The notes: generated by a model from the sequence alone, not told the origin. Positions 37,351-46,894 are shown, counted from the first letter of the stretch. The stretch is DNA of 64,000 nt from Sphingomonas sp. PAMC 26621 (GCF_000251145.1 NZ_AIDW01000021.1:62001-126000), one strand, 5' to 3'. Translations and numbers: made by a program.

Positions 37351-38043
37351 ATGACCGGCCCCGCCCCCGCCCTTCCGGACCAGACCGGACACCGCGCCCG
37401 CCTGCGTCAGCGGCTGTTCCAGCAGGGCGGCGAGGCGCTGCTCGATCACGAACTGGTCGAATATCTGCTCGCGCTGGCGATCCCGCGGCGCGACACCAAG
37501 CCGCTGGCCAAGGCGTTGCTCGCCGAGTTCGGCGGGATCGGGGGGCTGTTCACCGCCGAGCCCGAGGCGTTGCTGCGGATGCCGGGCATGGGTGACACCT
37601 CCGCCGCGGCGATCCGCATCGTCCAGGCGACCGCCTTGCGGCTGCTGCGGGTCGAGGCGAGCACGCGCCCTGTCCTGGCGAGCTGGCAGGCGCTGCTCGA
37701 TTATCTCCACGCCGACATGGCGCATCGTACCAATGAACGGGTCCGCGTGCTCCACCTCAACGCGCGCAACATGCTGCTGCGCGACGAAGTGATGAGCGAC
37801 GGGTCGATCGACGAGGCGGCGCTCTATGTCCGCGAGGTGATCCGCCGCGCGATCGACCTCGGCTCGGCGGCGATCATCCTCGTCCACAACCATCCGAGCG
37901 GCGACCCCGCCCCGAGCCGCGCCGACATCGACATTACCCGACGCGTCGCCGAGGCGGGGAAGCGGATGGGGATCGCGCTGCACGATCACGTCATCATCGC
38001 CGCGTCGGGGCATTCCAGCCTCCGTGCGATGGGATTGCTGTGA
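37351..38043 (+). CDS. radC: RadC-family JAB/MPN protein
   Basis: A 230-aa protein with an N-terminal helix-hairpin-helix (LLRMPGMGDTSAAAIRIV) and a C-terminal metalloprotease-like JAMM site HNHPSGDPAPSRADIDIT. Despite its name no DNA repair role is firmly shown for the family. ATG 37351 gives the standard start. Divergent from the ATP synthase operon. Confidence 0.88.
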   Translation: MTGPAPALPDQTGHRARLRQRLFQQGGEALLDHELVEYLLALAIPRRDTKPLAKALLAEFGGIGGLFTAEPEALLRMPGMGDTSAAAIRIVQATALRLLRVEASTRPVLASWQALLDYLHADMAHRTNERVRVLHLNARNMLLRDEVMSDGSIDEAALYVREVIRRAIDLGSAAIILVHNHPSGDPAPSRADIDITRRVAEAGKRMGIALHDHVIIAASGHSSLRAMGLL

Positions 38044-38061
38044 TTCGCCCCTAGCCAAGCC

Positions 38062-38094
38062 TTGCGCTTGCCGTTGCATCCGCTATTCTGGATA
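38062..38094 (+). promoter_or_regulatory. Probable arsR promoter with overlapping operator; leaderless start
   Basis: TTGCGC (38062-38067), 16-nt spacer, TATTCT (38084-38089); a start point about 7 nt on would coincide with the arsR ATG at 38096, and no clear ribosome site precedes it. ATCC and GGAT arms (38079-38094) around the -10 could form the ArsR site. Confidence 0.4.
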
Positions 38095-38095
38095 C

Positions 38096-38428
38096 ATGGA
38101 ATCAGCTCTCGCCATCGCCGGGCTCGGCGCACTCGCCCAGGGGACTCGACTCGATACCTTCCGGCTGCTGATGCGCCACGTACCCGACGGCCTGCCCGCC
38201 GGGGAAGTCGCACGCCAGCTCGGCGTACCGCAAAACACCATGTCGGCGCATCTCGCGATCCTCACCCGCTCGGGGCTGGTGCGGTTCGAGCGCAAGGGTC
38301 GCACGATCTTCTACCGCGCCGATATCGATTCGGTGCGCAAAATGATGCTGTTCCTCGTCCAGGATTGCTGCGCGGGCAACCAGGAATTGTGCACCCCGCT
38401 CCTCGCCGAACTTGCCCCCTGCTGCTGA
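38096..38428 (+). CDS. arsR: ArsR-family arsenite-responsive repressor
   Basis: A 110-aa winged-helix regulator: GTRLDTFRLLMRHVPDGLPAGEVARQLGVPQNTMSAHLAILTRSGLVRFERKGRTIFYRAD. It lacks the classical ELCVCDL helix-3 Cys pair; instead Cys cluster at the C-terminus (QDCCAGNQELC and the final CC), a likely As(III) site as in other C-terminal-Cys ArsR types. First gene of arsR-arsC-arsB-arsH. Confidence 0.85.
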   Translation: MESALAIAGLGALAQGTRLDTFRLLMRHVPDGLPAGEVARQLGVPQNTMSAHLAILTRSGLVRFERKGRTIFYRADIDSVRKMMLFLVQDCCAGNQELCTPLLAELAPCC

Positions 38429-38439
38429 AGGACCGCACC

Positions 38440-38868
38440 GTGACCATGGACATCATCGTCTACCACAACCCCGCCTGCGGCACCTCGCGCAACACGCTCG
38501 CGATGATCCGCAACGCCGGGATCGAACCGCATGTCGTCGAATATCTCAAGACCCCGCCGTCGCGCGCCATGCTCGTCGCGCTGGTCGAGCGCGCGGGGAT
38601 GACGCCGCGTGCGCTGCTCCGCGCGAAAGGCACGCCTTATGCCGAGCTCGGGCTCGATGACGAAACGCTGTCCGACGCCGCGCTGGTCGACGCGATGACG
38701 GCGCACCCGGCCCTGATCAACCGCCCGCTCGTCGTCTCCCCGCTGGGCGTGAAACTGTGCCGTCCGTCCGAGGCGGTGCTCGACCTGCTCCCCACCCCGC
38801 AGCGAGGTGCGTTCGCCAAGGAAGACGGCGAGCAGGTGGTCGATGCCGCCGGGCAGCGCATCGCCTGA
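38440..38868 (+). CDS. arsC: Arsenate reductase, glutaredoxin-coupled
   Basis: A 142-aa ArsC of the thioredoxin-fold (R773 type) that reduces arsenate to arsenite. The active site is [13 protein letters not shown] with the catalytic Cys, and the product-side Arg is in [17 protein letters not shown]. The GTG at 38440 has AAGGA 7 nt upstream and is preferred over ATG 38446. Its stop shares a base with the arsB ATG (TGATG). Confidence 0.92.
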   Translation: MTMDIIVYHNPACGTSRNTLAMIRNAGIEPHVVEYLKTPPSRAMLVALVERAGMTPRALLRAKGTPYAELGLDDETLSDAALVDAMTAHPALINRPLVVSPLGVKLCRPSEAVLDLLPTPQRGAFAKEDGEQVVDAAGQRIA

Positions 38869-40154
38869 TGCTGCTCGCGCTCGCGATCTTCATCGCCACG
38901 ATCACGCTCGTCATCTGGCAACCGCGCGGGCTTGGCATCGGCTGGAGCGCGCTTGGCGGCGCGGGGGTCGCTCTGCTCGCGGGGGTGGTGTCGCTGTCCG
39001 ATATTCCCGTGGTCTGGGGCATCGTGTGGAATGCCACCGCGACCTTCGTCGCGATCATCATCGTCAGCCTGTTGTTGGACGAGGCGGGCTTTTTCGAATG
39101 GGCCGCACTCCATGTCGCGCGCTGGGGCGGCGGGCATGGGCGGCGGCTGTTCGTGCTGATCGTGTTGCTGGGCGCGACCGTCTCCGCGCTGTTCGCGAAT
39201 GACGGCGCGGCGCTGATCCTCACGCCGATCGTGATCGCGATGCTGCGTGCGCTGGGGTATCGCGACAAGGCGACGCTTGCCTTCGTAATGGCGGCGGGCT
39301 TCATCGCCGATACTGCGAGCCTGCCGCTGATCGTTTCCAACCTCGTCAACATCGTCTCGGCCGACTTCTTCCGGATCGGGTTCGGGCGCTACGCCTCGGT
39401 GATGGTGCCGGTTGACCTTGCGTCGATCGCGGCGACGCTGGTCGTGCTGTCGCTGTATTTCCGCCGGGATATTCCGGCGCGCTATCCCGTCGAGCAACTG
39501 CGCACGCCAGCCGCGGCGATTCGCGATCCGGCGACGTTCAAGGCGGGGTGGGTCGTGCTCTGCGCGTTGCTCGTCGGGTTCTTCCTGCTCGAGCCGCTCG
39601 GCGTGCCGGTCAGCGCGATCGCCGCGGCGGGGGCGCTGCTGCTGCTGGGGATCGCCGCGCGCGGCGACGTGATCGCGACGCGAACGGTGCTGCGCGGTGC
39701 GCCGTGGCAGGTCGTGGTCTTCTCGCTCGGCATGTATCTGGTGGTCTATGGCCTCCGCAACGCGGGGCTGACCGATCATCTGGCTGTGCTGCTCGATCGC
39801 AGCGCGCGGGGCGGCGTGTGGGGCGCGGCGTTCGGCACCGGGATTCTCGCGGCGCTGCTGTCGTCGGTGATGAACAACATGCCGACGGTGCTGGTCGGCG
39901 CGCTCTCGATCGAGGCGACGCACGCGACCGGGCTGGTCCGGGAAGCAATGGTCTATGCCAATGTCATCGGCTGCGACCTCGGCCCCAAGATCACGCCGAT
40001 CGGCTCGCTCGCAACGCTGCTGTGGCTGCACGTGCTGGGGCAGAAAGGGATCCGGATCGGCTGGGGCTATTACTTCCGCATCGGTGCGACGCTGACGATC
40101 CCGGTGCTGCTGGTCACCCTCGCTGCACTGGCGCTCCGGCTGAGCCTGGCATGA
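38868..40154 (+). CDS. arsB: Arsenite efflux transporter ArsB
   Basis: A 428-aa ArsB/NhaD-family membrane protein with about 11-12 helices. [18 protein letters not shown] and the second-half repeat [37 protein letters not shown] are the conserved half-site motifs. It expels As(III)/Sb(III), driven by proton motive force; no arsA ATPase is present. Coupled to arsC. Confidence 0.92.
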   Translation: MLLALAIFIATITLVIWQPRGLGIGWSALGGAGVALLAGVVSLSDIPVVWGIVWNATATFVAIIIVSLLLDEAGFFEWAALHVARWGGGHGRRLFVLIVLLGATVSALFANDGAALILTPIVIAMLRALGYRDKATLAFVMAAGFIADTASLPLIVSNLVNIVSADFFRIGFGRYASVMVPVDLASIAATLVVLSLYFRRDIPARYPVEQLRTPAAAIRDPATFKAGWVVLCALLVGFFLLEPLGVPVSAIAAAGALLLLGIAARGDVIATRTVLRGAPWQVVVFSLGMYLVVYGLRNAGLTDHLAVLLDRSARGGVWGAAFGTGILAALLSSVMNNMPTVLVGALSIEATHATGLVREAMVYANVIGCDLGPKITPIGSLATLLWLHVLGQKGIRIGWGYYFRIGATLTIPVLLVTLAALALRLSLA

Positions 40155-40185
40155 TTCCGCTCCCTCCCATTAAAGAGGTGCGCTG

Positions 40186-40923
40186 ATGCCGCTTCGCCTG
40201 CTTGCCGATCCCGATCACCTCCCCGCGCTCGATCCGCGCTATGCGCATCGCCGCCCCGCGCTCGGGCTGGGGCCGAGCGATCCGGCGCCGCGAATCCTGC
40301 TGCTCTACGGGTCGCTTCGCGAACGCTCCTTCTCGCGACTGTGCGTCGAGGAAGCCGCGCGACTGTTGCAGTTTTTCGAGTGCGAGACGCGGATCTTCGA
40401 TCCGTCGACCCTGCCGCTCCCCGATCAGGTCGCGGGCGACGATCACCCCGCGGTCCATGAACTGCGCGAGCTGTCGCTGTGGTCGGAGGGGCATGTCTGG
40501 TGCAGCCCCGAACGCCACGGGCAGATCACCGGGATCATGAAGCTGCAGATCGACCACCTTCCCCTCGCGATGGGTGGAATGCGCCCGACGCAGGGGCGGA
40601 CGCTGGCGGTGATGCAGGTGTCTGCCGGGTCGCAATCGTTCAACAGCGTCAATACGCTGCGCATCCTCGGCCGGTGGATGCGGATGGTGACCATCCCCAA
40701 CCAGTCGAGCGTCGCCAAGGCGTTCGCCGAATTCGACGAGGACGGGCGCATGAAGCCGTCGTCCTATTATGATCGGATCGTCGATGTGATGGAGGAACTG
40801 GTGCGCTTCACCGTCTTGCTGCGGCCGCATGGCGCGCAGCTGGTCGACCGGTATTCCGAGCGCAAGGACGCCGGGCGGGTGATCGACCCGGCGACCGACC
40901 TGTCGAGCATCGCAGGTCGGTAG
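40186..40923 (+). CDS. arsH: ArsH organoarsenical oxidase (NADPH:FMN flavoprotein)
   Basis: A 245-aa flavodoxin-like protein with the FMN phosphate loop [30 protein letters not shown] and [20 protein letters not shown]. ArsH oxidises trivalent methylated and aromatic arsenicals to less toxic pentavalent forms. AAAGAGG lies 8 nt before the ATG. It closes the ars operon, 31 bp after arsB. Confidence 0.93.
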   Translation: MPLRLLADPDHLPALDPRYAHRRPALGLGPSDPAPRILLLYGSLRERSFSRLCVEEAARLLQFFECETRIFDPSTLPLPDQVAGDDHPAVHELRELSLWSEGHVWCSPERHGQITGIMKLQIDHLPLAMGGMRPTQGRTLAVMQVSAGSQSFNSVNTLRILGRWMRMVTIPNQSSVAKAFAEFDEDGRMKPSSYYDRIVDVMEELVRFTVLLRPHGAQLVDRYSERKDAGRVIDPATDLSSIAGR

Positions 40924-40968
40924 GATTGAGGTACGCCGACACTCGCCGGGATCCGACCCTTCCCCACC

Positions 40969-41044
40969 CGTTCGTTTCGAGCGTAGTCGAGAAACCTGGC
41001 ACGGCGTCTGTGGCTACTTCTCGACTTCGCTCGAAGCGAACGGT
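40969..41044. repeat. Inverted repeat, family D
   Basis: Arms TTCGTTTCGAGCGTAGTCGA (40971 onward) and CTTCTCGACTTCGCTCGAAG (about 41017 onward) pair with a few mismatches. It lies between the ars operon and the convergent EF-hand gene. Confidence 0.75.
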
Positions 41045-41086
41045 TGGTTGGGAGGTGCACGCCGTTTGCGCGGCGTGCGCCCTGGA

Positions 41087-41539
41087 TCAGGCCGCTGCCG
41101 ACAGGAACGTCGTCAGCTCGCCCTTGGAGACCTTACGGTTCTTGTCGACGTCCGCCTGCGCGAACGCCTGGGCGATCCAGGTCTTGGTCGCGGGGGCGGT
41201 TGCCTTGGTCGACGGGTCGCTCGCGGTCTTGAGCGTCACCATCCACGCGCCAAACTCCTTCGCGCTGAGCGCACCGTCGCCGTCTTTGTCATAGGTCGGG
41301 AATTCGGTGCCGACGACTTCTGCGACCTGCGCGCCGGAGGCGGCCTGCGCGGTCGTGGTCTGCCCCGGAGTCGATTCGGCCGGAGCCGCACCCTGCGACG
41401 ATGGTGCCGACGAGTTGGCATCAATATTCGTGGCCCCTTGCTGCGCGCCGGGAGGGACTGCGGCTGCAGGTTGCGTGGTCTGGCCAAATACCGGCGCTGA
41501 AATCAAAACCGCACTCGCAATAACGATGGACTTGAACAT
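41087..41539 (-). CDS. Exported EF-hand calcium-binding protein
   Basis: A 150-aa protein with signal peptide (MFKSIVIASAVLISAPVFG), a Pro/Ser/Thr/Gln linker of about 50 aa and two EF-hands: DKDGDGALSAKEF (canonical loop) and DVDKNRKVSKGEL (near canonical). Such periplasmic EF-hand proteins are common in sphingomonads; the role is unknown. Confidence 0.8.
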   Translation of the reverse strand: MFKSIVIASAVLISAPVFGQTTQPAAAVPPGAQQGATNIDANSSAPSSQGAAPAESTPGQTTTAQAASGAQVAEVVGTEFPTYDKDGDGALSAKEFGAWMVTLKTASDPSTKATAPATKTWIAQAFAQADVDKNRKVSKGELTTFLSAAA

Positions 41540-41774
41540 TACGCATCTCCTTGTTCAAGATCCGGGGGGGTCCCCGCCCGGCGGATCCGATGCGTCCTTA
41601 TGCTCTCGGCTTCCCAGCAATGCTACGGCAGGAGCCTCGAAACGCCCGATTTGAAGCCTCGGCCCGTCCCTGCTACCCCCCCGCTCGTCCAGATGCGTGC
41701 CGAATCCACGATGGGCCGATCCGGCCCTGTGTTGGGCGCGTTCCGATCCACGCCCGCTTGCCGAAGGAATCCCG

Positions 41775-43094
41775 ATGGTCCCCCGCTACTCCCGCCCCGC
41801 CATGACCGCGATCTGGACGCCCGAGGCGCGCTTCCGCATCTGGTTCGAGATCGAGGCGCATGCGACCGAGGCGCTCGCCGACCTCGGCGTCGTCCCGCGC
41901 AAGGCAGCGGACGCGCTCTGGGCGTGGTGGGCGACCAAGCCCGAGATCGACGTCGCCGCGATCGACGCGATCGAAGCGGTCACCAAGCATGACGTGATCG
42001 CGTTCCTGACGTGGGTCGCGGAGCAGGTCGGCGACGAAGCGCGATTCATGCACCAGGGGATGACCTCCTCGGACGTGCTCGACACCTGCCTCGCGGTGCA
42101 GCTCGCACAGGCGGCGGATTTGCTGATCGCGGATATCGATGCGCTGCTCGCCGCGCTGTCGGTGCGGGCGCACGAACACAAGATGACCCCGACGATCGGG
42201 CGCAGCCACGGCATCCACGCCGAACCGGTGACGTTCGGCCTCAAACTCGCGCAGGCCTATGCCGAATTCGCGCGCAACCGCGAGCGCCTGGTCGCGGCGC
42301 GCGCCGATATCGCGACCTGCGCGATCTCGGGTGCGGTCGGCACCTTCGCCAACATTGACCCGCGCGTCGAGGAACATGTCGCCGCCAAGCTCGGCCTGAC
42401 GGTCGAACCGGTCTCGACCCAGGTCATCCCGCGCGATCGCCACGCGATGTTCTTCGCGACCCTGGGCGTGATCGCCTCGTCGATCGAGCGGCTCGCGACC
42501 GAAGTGCGCCATTTGCAGCGCACCGAAGTGCTGGAAGCGGAAGAGTATTTCTCGCCGGGCCAGAAGGGCTCGTCGGCGATGCCGCACAAGCGCAACCCGG
42601 TGCTGACCGAGAACCTCACCGGCCTCGCGCGGATGGTACGCGGTTATGTCACGCCGGCGCTCGAGAACGTTGCTTTGTGGCATGAGCGCGACATCAGCCA
42701 TTCGTCGGTCGAGCGCTATATTGGCCCCGATGCGACGATCACGCTCGACTTCGCGCTCGGCCGGATGACCGGGGTGATCGAGAAGCTGCTCGTTTATCCC
42801 GCACGAATGGAGAAGAATCTCAACAAGATGGGCGGTCTCGTCCATTCGCAGCGCGTGCTGCTAGCGCTGACCCAGGCCGGGGTGAGCCGCGAGGATTCGT
42901 ATCGCCTCGTCCAGCGCAACGCGATGAAGGTGTGGGAATCGGATGGCGAGCTGTCGCTGCTCGAACTGCTCAAGGCCGACCCTGAAGTGACCGCCGCGCT
43001 GTCGGTCGCGGACATCGAGGACAAGTTCGATCTCGGCTATCACCTGAAGCACGTCGACACGATCTTCGCGCGGGTGTTCGGGGCGAAGGGTTAA
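41775..43094 (+). CDS. purB: Adenylosuccinate lyase
   Basis: Cleaves fumarate from SAICAR and adenylosuccinate in purine synthesis. The 439-aa protein has the catalytic His segments HQGMTSSDVLDTCLAVQL and GRSHGIHAEP and the superfamily signature KGSSAMPHKRNPV. ATG 41775 has AAGGA 7 nt upstream. Monocistronic. Confidence 0.95.
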   Translation: MVPRYSRPAMTAIWTPEARFRIWFEIEAHATEALADLGVVPRKAADALWAWWATKPEIDVAAIDAIEAVTKHDVIAFLTWVAEQVGDEARFMHQGMTSSDVLDTCLAVQLAQAADLLIADIDALLAALSVRAHEHKMTPTIGRSHGIHAEPVTFGLKLAQAYAEFARNRERLVAARADIATCAISGAVGTFANIDPRVEEHVAAKLGLTVEPVSTQVIPRDRHAMFFATLGVIASSIERLATEVRHLQRTEVLEAEEYFSPGQKGSSAMPHKRNPVLTENLTGLARMVRGYVTPALENVALWHERDISHSSVERYIGPDATITLDFALGRMTGVIEKLLVYPARMEKNLNKMGGLVHSQRVLLALTQAGVSREDSYRLVQRNAMKVWESDGELSLLELLKADPEVTAALSVADIEDKFDLGYHLKHVDTIFARVFGAKG

Positions 43095-43159
43095 CAGTTC
43101 GTCGACGATATAGGGCATTCCGGCGTGCAAATGCTGCACCTGCGAATGTGCGTAACAAT

Positions 43160-43177
43160 GTTGCTTGCTTAAGCAAC
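43160..43177. repeat. Inverted repeat before the 26-codon ORF unit
   Basis: GTTGCTT (43160-43166), GCTT, AAGCAAC (43171-43177). It lies 14 bp upstream of the ribosome-site hairpin and may be an operator or a second stem of the leader. Confidence 0.4.
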
Positions 43178-43190
43178 AATCTCCAAATGC

Positions 43191-43217
43191 CTCCGTGCCG
43201 GGATGATCCGGCACGGA
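43191..43217 (+). promoter_or_regulatory. RNA hairpin sequestering a ribosome-binding site
   Basis: CTCCGTGCCGG (43191-43201), loop ATGAT, CCGGCACGGAG (43207-43217) is a perfect 11-bp GC-rich stem. The 3' arm contains GGAG (43214-43217), the only ribosome site for the ATG at 43226. In RNA this would hide the ribosome site unless opened by heat, ligand, protein or another RNA. No T-run follows, so it is not a typical purB terminator. Confidence 0.55.
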
Positions 43218-43225
43218 GACCCACA

Positions 43226-43306
43226 ATGCGCATTTTGCAAACCCTGGCCAGCGGCCTGATCGCTGCTGCCGGTGTCGCGCTGGTGGCGGAAGTCCTGATC
43301 TTCTAA
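43226..43306 (+). CDS. Possible 26-aa single-membrane-helix small protein
   Basis: Starts MRILQTLASGLIAAAGV, then ALVAEVLIF, and stops with TAA. The basic N-terminus and a hydrophobic stretch of about 18 residues fit one membrane helix. GGAG lies 8 nt upstream but within a perfect hairpin. A second perfect stem with a trailing T-run follows the stop by 15 nt. The set (leader hairpin, ORF, terminator-like stem) looks like a self-contained short transcript of roughly 200 nt. Unrecognised family; a chance ORF is possible. It lies in the 478-bp gap between purB and dnaJ. Confidence 0.5.
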   Translation: MRILQTLASGLIAAAGVALVAEVLIF

Positions 43307-43321
43307 CCACCGACCGCTCGA

Positions 43322-43359
43322 CCGCCCCTTGTGACAAGGGGCGGGAGAAGCGCTTTTTT
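43322..43359 (+). terminator. Intrinsic terminator-like stem after the 26-codon ORF
   Basis: CCGCCCCTTG (43322-43331), TGA, CAAGGGGCGG (43335-43344) is a perfect 10-bp stem. A run of six T (43354-43359) follows after 9 nt, later than ideal. Confidence 0.5.
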
Positions 43360-43399
43360 ACTATCCTGATATTTGGCGCGAGCCTGTTCCCTACCACCC

Positions 43400-43505
43400 A
43401 CTTCCCCGGCGAAGGCCGGGGCCCAGTCGAGATGGCCGAGGGAAAGAAGCGCAGCGCTTGAGGATCTTCTGTCTCACTACTGGGCCCCGGCCTTCGCCGG
43501 GGAAG
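43400..43505. repeat. Paired inverted repeat, family A
   Basis: Copies at 43400-43425 and 43480-43505 are reverse complements (CTTCCCCGGCGAAGGCCGGG and GCCCAGT end). They lie just downstream of the dnaJ stop. Confidence 0.8.
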
Positions 43506-43572
43506 TAGCAGATGAGGGGGAAGCGCTTCCTGACGCCCGCTTACGCCACCCCCTCTGAGCATGACGCCCGCC

Positions 43573-44706
43573 TCACACCCAGGCGCTTTTCACCTTCTTG
43601 AAGAACCCGCTCGTCTGCGGGCATTCCTTACCCGTCTCGGTCGCGCGGAACTCCTCGAGCAACTCGCGCTGGCGGGCGGTCAGGCTGGTCGGGGTCTCGA
43701 CCTCGACGCGGATCACCAGATCGCCACGGCCGCGACCCTGCAACACCGGCATGCCCGCACCCCGCTGGCGCAGCTCGCGTCCGGACTGCGTGCCGGCAGG
43801 AATCTTGATCGCATAATTCACCCCGTCCGGCCCCGGGATCGTGACTTCGCCCCCGAGCGCCGCGGTCGTGAAGCTGATCGGCGTGCGCGCGAACAGCGTG
43901 GTGCCCTCGCGCTCGAACAGCGGATGCCGCGCGACATGGAGAAAAATGTAGAGATCGCCCGCCGGCGCGCCGCGAAGACCCGCCTCGCCCTCGCCGGTCA
44001 AGCGGACGCGCGTGCCTTCGTCGACCCCTGCGGGGATGTTGACGGTGCGCGTCTTGGTCTGGTCGATCCGGCCTTCGCCGTGGCAAGCGCCGCATGGGTC
44101 CGCAATCGTCTGCCCCGCACCGTGGCAGCTCGGGCACGTCCGCTCGACCACGAAGAAGCCCTGCTGCGCGCGGACCTTGCCGTGGCCGTGGCACGTGGCG
44201 CAGGTCTTTGCGACGGTCCCGCGGGTCGCGCCGCTGCCTTCGCAGACCTCGCACACGCCCGATACGTCGATCGTGATGTCGGTCGACTTGCCGTGGAATG
44301 CGTCCTCGAGCGTGATTTCCATGTCGTAGCGCAAATCGGCACCACGCCGCGGTCCCTGCGCGCCACCGCCACCGCGCTGGCCGCCCATGAACTCGCCAAA
44401 GATGTTCTCGAATATATCGGAAAAGGCACCGAAGTCCTGCGCGCCACCGCCACCACGAGCGCCACCGCCGCCGCCCTGCCGGAATGCCTCGTGGCCGAAG
44501 CGATCATAGGCGGCGCGCTTCTGCGGATCCTTGAGGCAATCATAGGCCTCGCTGATCGCCTTGAAATGCGCCTCGGAATCCTTGCAACCGGGGTTGCGGT
44601 CCGGGTGATATTTCATCGCCAGCTTGCGATAGGACGTCTTGATCGTCCCGTCGTCGGCGGTGCGCTCGATTTCGAGCAGTTCGTAGAAATCGACTTCGGT
44701 GCTCAT
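43573..44706 (-). CDS. dnaJ: Chaperone DnaJ
   Basis: Hsp40 co-chaperone that stimulates DnaK ATPase. The 377-aa protein has the J domain with HPD in MKYHPDRNPGCKDSEAHFK, a Gly/Phe-rich linker (GGGGGARGGGG), four zinc-binding CxxCxGxG repeats (CEVCEGSG, CATCHGHG, CPSCHGAG, CGACHGEG) and the two substrate-binding beta domains. It follows dnaK by about 124 bp and probably shares its heat-shock promoter. Confidence 0.96.
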   Translation of the reverse strand: MSTEVDFYELLEIERTADDGTIKTSYRKLAMKYHPDRNPGCKDSEAHFKAISEAYDCLKDPQKRAAYDRFGHEAFRQGGGGGARGGGGAQDFGAFSDIFENIFGEFMGGQRGGGGAQGPRRGADLRYDMEITLEDAFHGKSTDITIDVSGVCEVCEGSGATRGTVAKTCATCHGHGKVRAQQGFFVVERTCPSCHGAGQTIADPCGACHGEGRIDQTKTRTVNIPAGVDEGTRVRLTGEGEAGLRGAPAGDLYIFLHVARHPLFEREGTTLFARTPISFTTAALGGEVTIPGPDGVNYAIKIPAGTQSGRELRQRGAGMPVLQGRGRGDLVIRVEVETPTSLTARQRELLEEFRATETGKECPQTSGFFKKVKSAWV

Positions 44707-44830
44707 GTCAGGCCCTCAGACCGGGAGACGGTGGCGGGTGGAACAGCGAACGGTTCGACCGCCCTGCCCCAAGCCCGCCACCGCCGCGCCCGGCGGCCCT
44801 CCCCCGCCACGCGAGAGAGGGCGTTTGTGC

Positions 44831-46732
44831 TTATGCCTTGGTGTCGTCGACTTCGGAGAATTCCGCATCGACCACGTCGTCCTTCGGTGCTGCTGCACCG
44901 TCGGCGGCGGGCGAAGCGTCGGCCTGCGCCTGCTTCTCGTAGATCGCCTGACCAAGCTTCATCGCAACCTGGCCGAGCGCTTCGGCCTTGGCCTTCATCG
45001 CCTCGGGATCGCCACCTTCGACCGCGGTCTTGGCTTCGGCGATCGCCGCTTCGATCTCGCCCTTGAGTGCGGCGTCGACCTTGTCGGCATTGTCGGCAAG
45101 CTGACGCTCGGTCGTGTGGATCAGGCTCTCGGCGTTGTTCTTCGCCTCAGCCGATGCACGGCGCTTCTTGTCGTCCTCGGCGAACTGCTCGGCGTCACGA
45201 ACCATCTGCTCGATGTCGCGATCCGACAGGCCACCCGATGCCTGGATGCGGATCTGCTGCTCCTTGCCGGTGCCCTTGTCCTTCGCCGACACGTTGACGA
45301 GGCCGTTGGCGTCGATGTCGAACGTGACCTCGATCTGCGGCACGCCGCGCGGTGCGGGCGGGATGCCGACCAGGTCAAACTGGCCGAGGATCTTGTTGTC
45401 CGCCGCCATTTCGCGCTCGCCCTGGAAGACGCGGATGGTGACCGCACCCTGGTTGTCGTCCGCGGTCGAATAGGTCTGCGACTTCTTGGTCGGGATCGTC
45501 GTGTTGCGATCGATCATCCGGGTGAACACGCCACCCAGCGTCTCGATGCCGAGCGACAGCGGCGTCACGTCGAGCAGCAGCACGTCCTTGACGTCACCCT
45601 GCAGCACGCCGGCCTGGATCGCGGCACCCATCGCAACGACCTCATCCGGGTTGACGCCCGAATGCGGTTCCTTGCCGAAGAAGTCCTTCACGACCTGACG
45701 GACCTTGGGCATGCGCGTCATGCCGCCGACGAGAACGACTTCGCTGATGTCCGACGCCTTGACGCCCGCATCCGCCATCGCCTTCTTGCACGGCTCAAGC
45801 GTGCGCTGGATCAGGTCCTCGACCAGACGCTCGAGATCCGAGCGCGTGATCGCCTTGACGAGATGCTTCGGGCCGGTCGCGTCCGCGGTGATGAACGGCA
45901 AATTGACTTCGGTCGTGGCTGCCGACGACAGCTCGATCTTCGCCTTCTCGGCCGCTTCCTTCAGACGCTGGAGTGCCAGCTTGTCCTTGGTGAGGTCGAT
46001 CCCTTCCGCCTTCTTGAAGTCGTCCGACAGGAAGTTGAGCAGCTTGTTGTCGAAATCCTCGCCACCGAGGAAGGTGTCGCCGTTGGTCGCCTTCACTTCG
46101 AACACGCCATCGCCGATCTCGAGGATCGAGATGTCGAAGGTGCCGCCGCCGAGGTCATAGACCGCGATCGTCTTGTTGGTGTCCTTGTCGAGACCGTAGG
46201 CGAGCGCTGCCGCCGTCGGCTCATTGATGATGCGGAGCACTTCGAGACCGGCGATCTGCCCGGCGTCCTTGGTCGCCTGGCGCTGCGCGTCGTTGAAGTA
46301 TGCGGGCACGGTGATGACCGCCTGCGTGACCGTCTCGCCGAGATAGGCTTCCGCGGTTTCCTTCATCTTCTGAAGCGTGAAGGCCGAGATCTGCGACGGG
46401 CTGTATTCCTTGCCGCCCGCGCCGACCCATGCGTCACCATTGTTGCCGCGCACGATGTGGTACGGGACCAGCTCGGTGTCCTTCTTGGTGATCGGATCGT
46501 CGAAACGACGGCCGATCAGCCGCTTCACCGCGAAGATCGTGTTCTCGGGGTTGGTCACTGCCTGGCGCTTGGCCGGCTGGCCGACCAGTCGCTCGCCATC
46601 CTTGGCGAACGCGACGATCGACGGCGTGGTCCGCGCGCCCTCTGCGTTTTCGATAACCTTCGGCTTGCCGCCTTCCATGACGGATACGCAGCTGTTGGTC
46701 GTGCCGAGATCGATTCCGATTACTTTTGCCAT
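44831..46732 (-). CDS. dnaK: Chaperone DnaK (Hsp70)
   Basis: ATP-dependent folding chaperone, 633 aa. The phosphate-1 loop [18 protein letters not shown] starts the protein; [16 protein letters not shown] and [15 protein letters not shown] are the other Hsp70 signatures; the linker [15 protein letters not shown] precedes the substrate domain and the lid ends [16 protein letters not shown] 46732 gives the canonical N-terminus; an in-frame start at 46798 is unlikely. An RpoH-type promoter lies 84-111 bp upstream. Confidence 0.97.
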   Translation of the reverse strand: MAKVIGIDLGTTNSCVSVMEGGKPKVIENAEGARTTPSIVAFAKDGERLVGQPAKRQAVTNPENTIFAVKRLIGRRFDDPITKKDTELVPYHIVRGNNGDAWVGAGGKEYSPSQISAFTLQKMKETAEAYLGETVTQAVITVPAYFNDAQRQATKDAGQIAGLEVLRIINEPTAAALAYGLDKDTNKTIAVYDLGGGTFDISILEIGDGVFEVKATNGDTFLGGEDFDNKLLNFLSDDFKKAEGIDLTKDKLALQRLKEAAEKAKIELSSAATTEVNLPFITADATGPKHLVKAITRSDLERLVEDLIQRTLEPCKKAMADAGVKASDISEVVLVGGMTRMPKVRQVVKDFFGKEPHSGVNPDEVVAMGAAIQAGVLQGDVKDVLLLDVTPLSLGIETLGGVFTRMIDRNTTIPTKKSQTYSTADDNQGAVTIRVFQGEREMAADNKILGQFDLVGIPPAPRGVPQIEVTFDIDANGLVNVSAKDKGTGKEQQIRIQASGGLSDRDIEQMVRDAEQFAEDDKKRRASAEAKNNAESLIHTTERQLADNADKVDAALKGEIEAAIAEAKTAVEGGDPEAMKAKAEALGQVAMKLGQAIYEKQAQADASPAADGAAAPKDDVVDAEFSEVDDTKA

Positions 46733-46815
46733 TGGTCCTCTTGGGCCCCCGTCAGTCAAAAAATTGGCGTTCAGCCGTGCCCTCGAACTGAGCGACACGA
46801 CCCGTTACTCCAGCG

Positions 46816-46843
46816 ATATAGGGGGGCTTTCGCTTGTCGCAAG
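46816..46843 (-). promoter_or_regulatory. RpoH (sigma32) heat-shock promoter of dnaKJ
   Basis: Read on the minus strand: CTTG (46843-46840), exactly 17 nt, then CCTATAT (46822-46816). This matches the alphaproteobacterial RpoH consensus CTTG-N17/18-CyTATnT. It lies about 84 bp before the dnaK ATG. Confidence 0.75.
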
Positions 46844-46894
46844 ATTTTCGCACGCCTAGAGACGCAGTTGGGTTCCCAATGCGGGAGATAAGAT

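Noticed and set aside
43191..43217. The hairpin as a simple purB terminator
   Set aside because: No T-run follows, it is about 100 bp from the purB stop, and its 3' arm holds the ribosome site of the next ORF.
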